Assembly (NCBI GenBank): GCA_905221605.1
Contig: CAJNDS010002190.1
Location: 905,421-969,420, forward strand
Reading direction: 5' to 3'
DNA from: Symbiodinium natans
Lineage: Eukaryota; Sar; Dinophyceae; Suessiales; Symbiodiniaceae
DNA length: 64,000 nt
Of the stretch, positions 61,020 through 64,000 are shown in pieces. A program made the translations under genes and the position numbers. The notes under the pieces were generated by a model, which searched no databases, was not told where the DNA came from, and worked only from the letters and a program-made list of their open reading frames with translations. Each line of letters begins with the position of its first letter. Position 1 is the first letter of the stretch.

Positions 61020-61090
61020 GTCATGCCTCGGTGGTTCAGTACCTCCTGGACGCGCGCGCCGAGTTGAGTGCGCAGGCGCCTCTTGAGCAT
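61020..61090 (+). CDS. Ankyrin-like exon fragment
   Basis: TTGTAAG|GT opens HASVVQYLLDARAELSAQAP then LEH before a G-strand tract. H-x-x-VVQYLLDARAELSA fits the second helix and turn of an ankyrin repeat (GHxxVVxLLLxxGAxxxA). C-strand tract on the left. Confidence 0.5.
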
Positions 61091-61270
61091 TTAGGGTTCA
61101 GGGTTCAGGGTTTAGGGTTTAGGGTTCAGGGTTTAGGGTCTAGGGTTTAGGGTTTAGGGTTTAGGGTTTAGGGTTTAGGGTTCAGGGTTCAGGGTTTAGG
61201 GTTTAGGGTTTAGGGTTCAGGGTTCAGGGTTCAGGTTTAGGGTTCAGGGTTCAGGGTTCAGGGTGGGTTG
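61091..61270. repeat. G-strand tract, mosaic of TTTAGGG and GGGTTCA
   Basis: About twenty-five units; TTCAGGG and TTTAGGG occur in runs of two to seven. Confidence 0.9.
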
Positions 61271-61285
61271 AGGGTTTAGGGTAAG

Positions 61286-61398
61286 GGATTGCCGGGGCAC
61301 AGTGTGATTCCCGGGCGGATCAAGGGATCCTTTACTACCCCGACCGTACTACCCCTGCCGAAAATATGGTCCAAATAAGGGTTTGGTGTACGATTTAG
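61286..61398 (+). CDS. Candidate exon, unknown protein
   Basis: GTAAG|GG opens IAGAQCDSRADQGILYYPDR, TTPAENMVQIR and either a GT donor (AGG|GTTTGG) or a TAG 15 bases later. Family not recognised. Confidence 0.45.
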
Positions 61399-61564
61399 GG
61401 TTTAGGGTTACGGGTTTACGGTGTCCTTAAGAAGCAAAGGCTTCCGCCCTTTTTCCCTGCAGGGTTTGGGGTTGAAGGTTTAGGGTTTGGGGCTAGGGTT
61501 TCGGGTTTGATTTTGGGTTTAGGGCCAGTACTCAGCTTCTTCATAGGACCTGGGGCGGAGGGTC

Positions 61565-61851
61565 CCTCTTTATGATGGCAATGAAGAGCAGCACCTCGCT
61601 GATGGCTGTGACAACGAAGTCAAGCAAGTGTCAACCCCAGATCGCGCAGTAGTGGAGGACATCCTCGGTTGCACTTTCTGCGTGCACCCTATACATCTTC
61701 AGATGAGAAGTTGCTCAAGCACAAACTGCAGTGCATCCATTGCCCCAGCTATTCTGACGGCCGCTCATACATGGCAGAACCTTTCACGGTATCCATGCAG
61801 TCCCTGTACTGCTCAAAAAAAAATTCAATGCTGCTGCGCTTTGCCCTTTAA
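61565..61851 (+). CDS. Coding-like stretch, possible Cys/His motif
   Basis: An island without telomere words. The frame DEKLLKHKLQCIHCPSYSDG, RSYMAEPFTVSMQSLYCSKK is open from about 61669 to 61851; a poly-A slip at 61818 may break it. CxxC with flanking His resembles part of a zinc finger but is incomplete. Confidence 0.3.
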
Positions 61852-62095
61852 AGCTTTTGAGAAGCATTCCTCAGCACATTCATACCCCAAAAAACCCTAA
61901 ACCCCAAAAACCCTAAACCCCAAAAACCCTAAACCCTAAACCCTAAACCCTAAACCCTGACACATCCCAAAACCCTCGGGCTCCAGGTATACAAATAACA
62001 CCTCAAACTTGGGGGTGGAAAGCCTGTAAATCATACCTAGTTCGGGCTATTTGGAGCCTTAGGGTAGGCCCTATAACCTTAAAGATAGAAAAAAA

Positions 62096-62180
62096 AACCC
62101 TAAACCCTAAACCCTAAACCCTAAACCCTAAAACCTAAACCCTAAACCCTAAACCCTAAACCCTAAACCCTAAACCCTAA
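62096..62180. repeat. CCCTAAA tract
   Basis: Twelve C-strand units. Confidence 0.95.
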
Positions 62181-62181
62181 C

Positions 62182-62280
62182 GGCAAATTGAATGCCTACC
62201 AGCCGGCCCTGGGGCTTCCCCACCAGTTGGGCTCCGAACCCCGCTTCAGCTGCGGCTTCGGAGTGGAGGCACCTGCAAAC
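62182..62280 (+). CDS. Candidate exon, unknown protein
   Basis: Frame GKLNAYQPALGLPHQLGSEP then RFSCGFGVEAPAN, bounded by a C-strand tract and the E15 element. Family not recognised. Confidence 0.4.
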
Positions 62281-62393
62281 CCTAAGGGTCCATGTGCCGA
62301 TATAGTATATACATGGGCCCTAAAGCTACTATATGGGAACCCCTTCAAGGCCCAAGTATGTACTATATAGGTACATGGCATGGACCCTTAGGG
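62280..62393. mobile_element. E15 element
   Basis: CCCTAAGGGTCCATG at the left and CATGGACCCTTAGGG at the right; further in, ATATAGTATATACATGGGCC pairs with GGCCCAAGTATGTACTATAT. About 40-bp arms with few mismatches. Confidence 0.8.
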
Positions 62394-62398
62394 AAAAC

Positions 62399-62666
62399 AT
62401 GCCGGCTGCGGCCCGCGGCGCACGACGCGCATGGCGCGAACGCTTTTCTGCTTGGTAGGCCAGTGGTACCCTTTACCTTTTTTTGGGCTCTGGGTTCTCG
62501 AATAAACGAAACTAACCAAAAGAAGTACCCTTATTATAGGATGGTTGCTGGGCTACCAAGTCTTTTCTTCGAGAATCGTGTTCCTGAGGGTATCATTTTG
62601 CGCTTCGCGCTGAAGACCGAGCAGATCAACGGCATGACCAAGGGTCAAGCCATGCGCTGTCTATGA
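62399..62666 (+). CDS. Two-exon small gene model with an E1 intron
   Basis: ATG at 62399 opens MPAAARGARRAWRERFSA; removal of the E1 copy 62455-62560 (GT-AG, 106 bp) continues CLFFENRVPEGIILRFALKT, EQINGMTKGQAMRCL to a TGA: 53 residues. The other phase is also open for a shorter length, so the frame choice rests on length and on the ATG. Family not recognised. Confidence 0.45.
62455..62560 (+). mobile_element. E1 element acting as a GT-AG intron
   Basis: CTTGGTAGGCCAGTGGTACC to TGCTGGGCTACCAAG. The donor is CTTG|GTAGG and the acceptor CCAAG|, as at 26833. Confidence 0.65.
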
Positions 62667-62716
62667 CACCACCATTTCCCAGTGGTGCCACAAAATCCTG
62701 TCTAGCATGCTTTTGA

Positions 62717-62758
62717 GGGTACCGAAACACTAGTTCAGGGTACCGAAACACTAGTTCA
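62717..62758. repeat. 21-bp tandem duplication
   Basis: GGGTACCGAAACACTAGTTCA occurs twice in direct succession without differences. Confidence 0.9.
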
Positions 62759-62822
62759 ACCCAAAACCCTAGTACTGCAAGGGGGTTCTGTGGGACGGCT
62801 CGGCAAGCTGCTGAAACTAGGC

Positions 62823-62921
62823 TCCTGGTAGGGAATGGGGGAATTAGGCGCCTTATATGATCCCTTCAAGGGTAACGCAGGAAGTATAGGGTACCTAACT
62901 CCCACATTCCCTACTATCTAT
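62823..62921. mobile_element. E5 element, intact copy
   Basis: CCTGGTAGGGAATGGGGGAA at the left and CATTCCCTACTA at the right; TATGATCCCTTCAAGGGTAA inside. Confidence 0.7.
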
Positions 62922-62940
62922 GAAGGCCTTACCCCCTCTA

Positions 62941-63049
62941 AAGGGTTCTGAAGTAAGGGCCCTTGGGTTGTACAGGGTATATAAGGGGTAGATAGCAGGT
63001 CCCCTTTTAAAGGGCCCAGATTAAGGGGCCATGTAACGACCCTAAGACA
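62941..63049. mobile_element. E4 element
   Basis: TTCTGAAGTAAGGGCCC, TATATAAGGGGTAGATAGC and GGGGCCATGTAACGACCCTAAG, reverse orientation relative to 34294. Confidence 0.65.
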
Positions 63050-63084
63050 TGCCCTGCGAAGAGAAAGTAGGTTTAGAAAGCAGG

Positions 63085-63315
63085 GTTTAGGGTTTAGGGT
63101 TTAGGGTTTAGGGTTTAGGGTTTAGGGTTTAGGGTTTGAACCCTTATTTCCTTCTTTGGGAGTTAGGTTCCCTTGTAAACTCCTTGATGCAACAAAGGGG
63201 CACCCGTTTAAGTCCTAGGTTCCGGGGCAACCTAGATGATGTCCTCACGTCCCTGTGGGTCGGTTTAGGGTTTAGGGTTTAGGGTTTAGGGTTTAGGGTT
63301 TAGGGTTTAGGGTTA
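63085..63315. repeat. Two TTTAGGG tracts around an E8-like segment
   Basis: Tracts at 63085-63136 and 63262-63315; between them GGTTCCCTTGTAAAC, AAAGGGGCACCC resemble E8. Confidence 0.8.
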
Positions 63316-63399
63316 ATTAAGGGTTCAGGGTTTAGGCCGCTCCTCCTGCCACAGGTGACCATCGGAGGCGTGCCACAATATGATGCCGCTCGGCTGGGA

Positions 63400-64000
63400 T
63401 GGAGTTCCTAAACTCCCAACCTCTAAAGCTCTTAATGTTAACCCTAAACTCCCTAAACCCTTGAAACCCTTGAAGCCCTTGAAACCCTAAGTCCTAACTC
63501 CCCAAAAGCTATGCCGGGCTTCAGTAGATGTGATCCCCGTACGATTCAGGGTCCAGGCAATTTTGTTGCAGGCCCCAGGGTCATTCAAAGACCTCGCCCT
63601 CCGCTAGGCAACGGATGGACTCCTGGGGTCACAGAAGGGTCCTTATTCGCTACGAGCCTGTATCGTTACATATGGTTCAAACCCATGAAGGTCATCCTGG
63701 CTGTTCTTTCGATATACGGCGACGACGACGATCGTGATTTTTATCAATCATGTTTCTGGCAAGTTTCTCTCAAAAGACATTCTTAAGCTCATACAGGAGC
63801 ACCAACAGCATCCCCCACGGAATTATCCTACAACCTACTCAAAGTACCAATTCCACTGAAACAAGCCCCTCTAAGCCCCACAAAACCTACCCCAAGCCCT
63901 TTTCTCAGCAAATAGAAATAGGCCCTATGCATTCCCATGCAGATGAATTCGGACCCCTACACCCTAAACCCGAAACCCAAAACCCTAAACCCTAAACCCT
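63400..64000. other. Mostly unique, one weak open frame
   Basis: 63511-63786 is open for 91 codons (MPGFSRCDPRTIQGPGNFVA, PRPPLGNGWTPGVTEGSLFA, LYRYIWFKPMKVILAVLSIY) and could be coding; I do not recognise it. The window ends in a short CCCTAAA tract. Confidence 0.35.

Larger units (their letters stand above)
1..64000. repeat. Interstitial telomere-repeat landscape, (TTTAGGG)n and (CCCTAAA)n
   Basis: Tracts of 2 to about 20 telomere units occur every few hundred bases across the window, in both orientations, with common variants (GGGCTTA, GGGTTCA, GGGTCTA, GGGGTTTA). TTTAGGG is the plant and dinoflagellate telomere repeat. The mixed orientation and unique DNA between tracts show they are internal, not a chromosome end. 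The longest tracts are listed separately. CCCTAA supplies TAA stops and GTTTAGGG supplies GT and AG dinucleotides, which matters for the exon candidates below. Confidence 0.95.

Overview
The window looks like nuclear DNA of a dinoflagellate, most likely a Symbiodiniaceae/Suessiales relative. The clues are: TTTAGGG-type telomere repeats throughout; a ubiquitin-like plus RCC1-repeat gene of the kind greatly expanded in those genomes (43197-44873); a gag-like retrotransposon remnant of dinoflagellate type (1119-1795); a nuclear copy of a mitochondrial cob fragment in dinoflagellate style (32395-32772); and introns that need GT, GC or GA donors with AG acceptors. There is one 100-N assembly gap (11768-11867). 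I recognised no tRNA, rRNA or CRISPR.

Three layers alternate along the whole window. (1) Well over 100 short tracts of (TTTAGGG)n or (CCCTAAA)n in both orientations, so these are interstitial and not a chromosome end. (2) At least fourteen families of short elements (about 80-220 bp) with terminal inverted repeats, labelled here E1-E10, E12-E16 plus a 607-bp element; several families share CTTGG...CCAAG ends. Many copies carry a telomere tract in their middle. (3) GC-richer islands of about 60-150 bp that read open on the plus strand and are often bounded by AG on the left and GT on the right. I annotate these as candidate exons. Openness alone is weak evidence at this length; the stronger cases rest on motif (RCC1, ankyrin-like, WD40-like, gag), on restored reading frame across an element, or on phase-consistent chains.

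Main idea: E1, E9, E12 and the telomere tracts sit where introns should be. Removing E1 restores an open frame at 15915-16044, 26833-26949, 44090-44240 and 62455-62560; removing E12 does so at 34665-34753. In the RCC1 gene, where the expected protein is known from its own repeats, both interruptions excise exactly: one is a GA-AG intron flanked by a 6-bp direct repeat and filled with CCCTAAA units, the other a GC-AG intron that is an E1 copy carrying telomere units. This points to introner-like transposons, and to telomere repeat addition inside introns.

Layout: 1-11.8 kb telomere tracts, gag remnant and candidate exons; 11.9-16.2 kb more exons and a two-exon gene; 16.2-19.4 kb an AT-richer block with a 0.2-kb direct duplication and an alternating inverted repeat; 20-26.3 kb exons and elements; 26.7-27.9 kb a six-exon gene model; 28.4-31.4 kb exons; 31.7-33.4 kb a 15-bp minisatellite holding the cob fragment; 33.5-36 kb exons; 36.16-36.77 kb a non-autonomous DNA transposon with 30-bp inverted repeats and an 8-bp target duplication; 37-43 kb exons and tracts; 43.2-44.9 kb the RCC1 gene; 45-64 kb exons (two ankyrin-like) and elements. 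All coding candidates I report except the cob fragment are on the plus strand, but I did not scan the minus strand equally.
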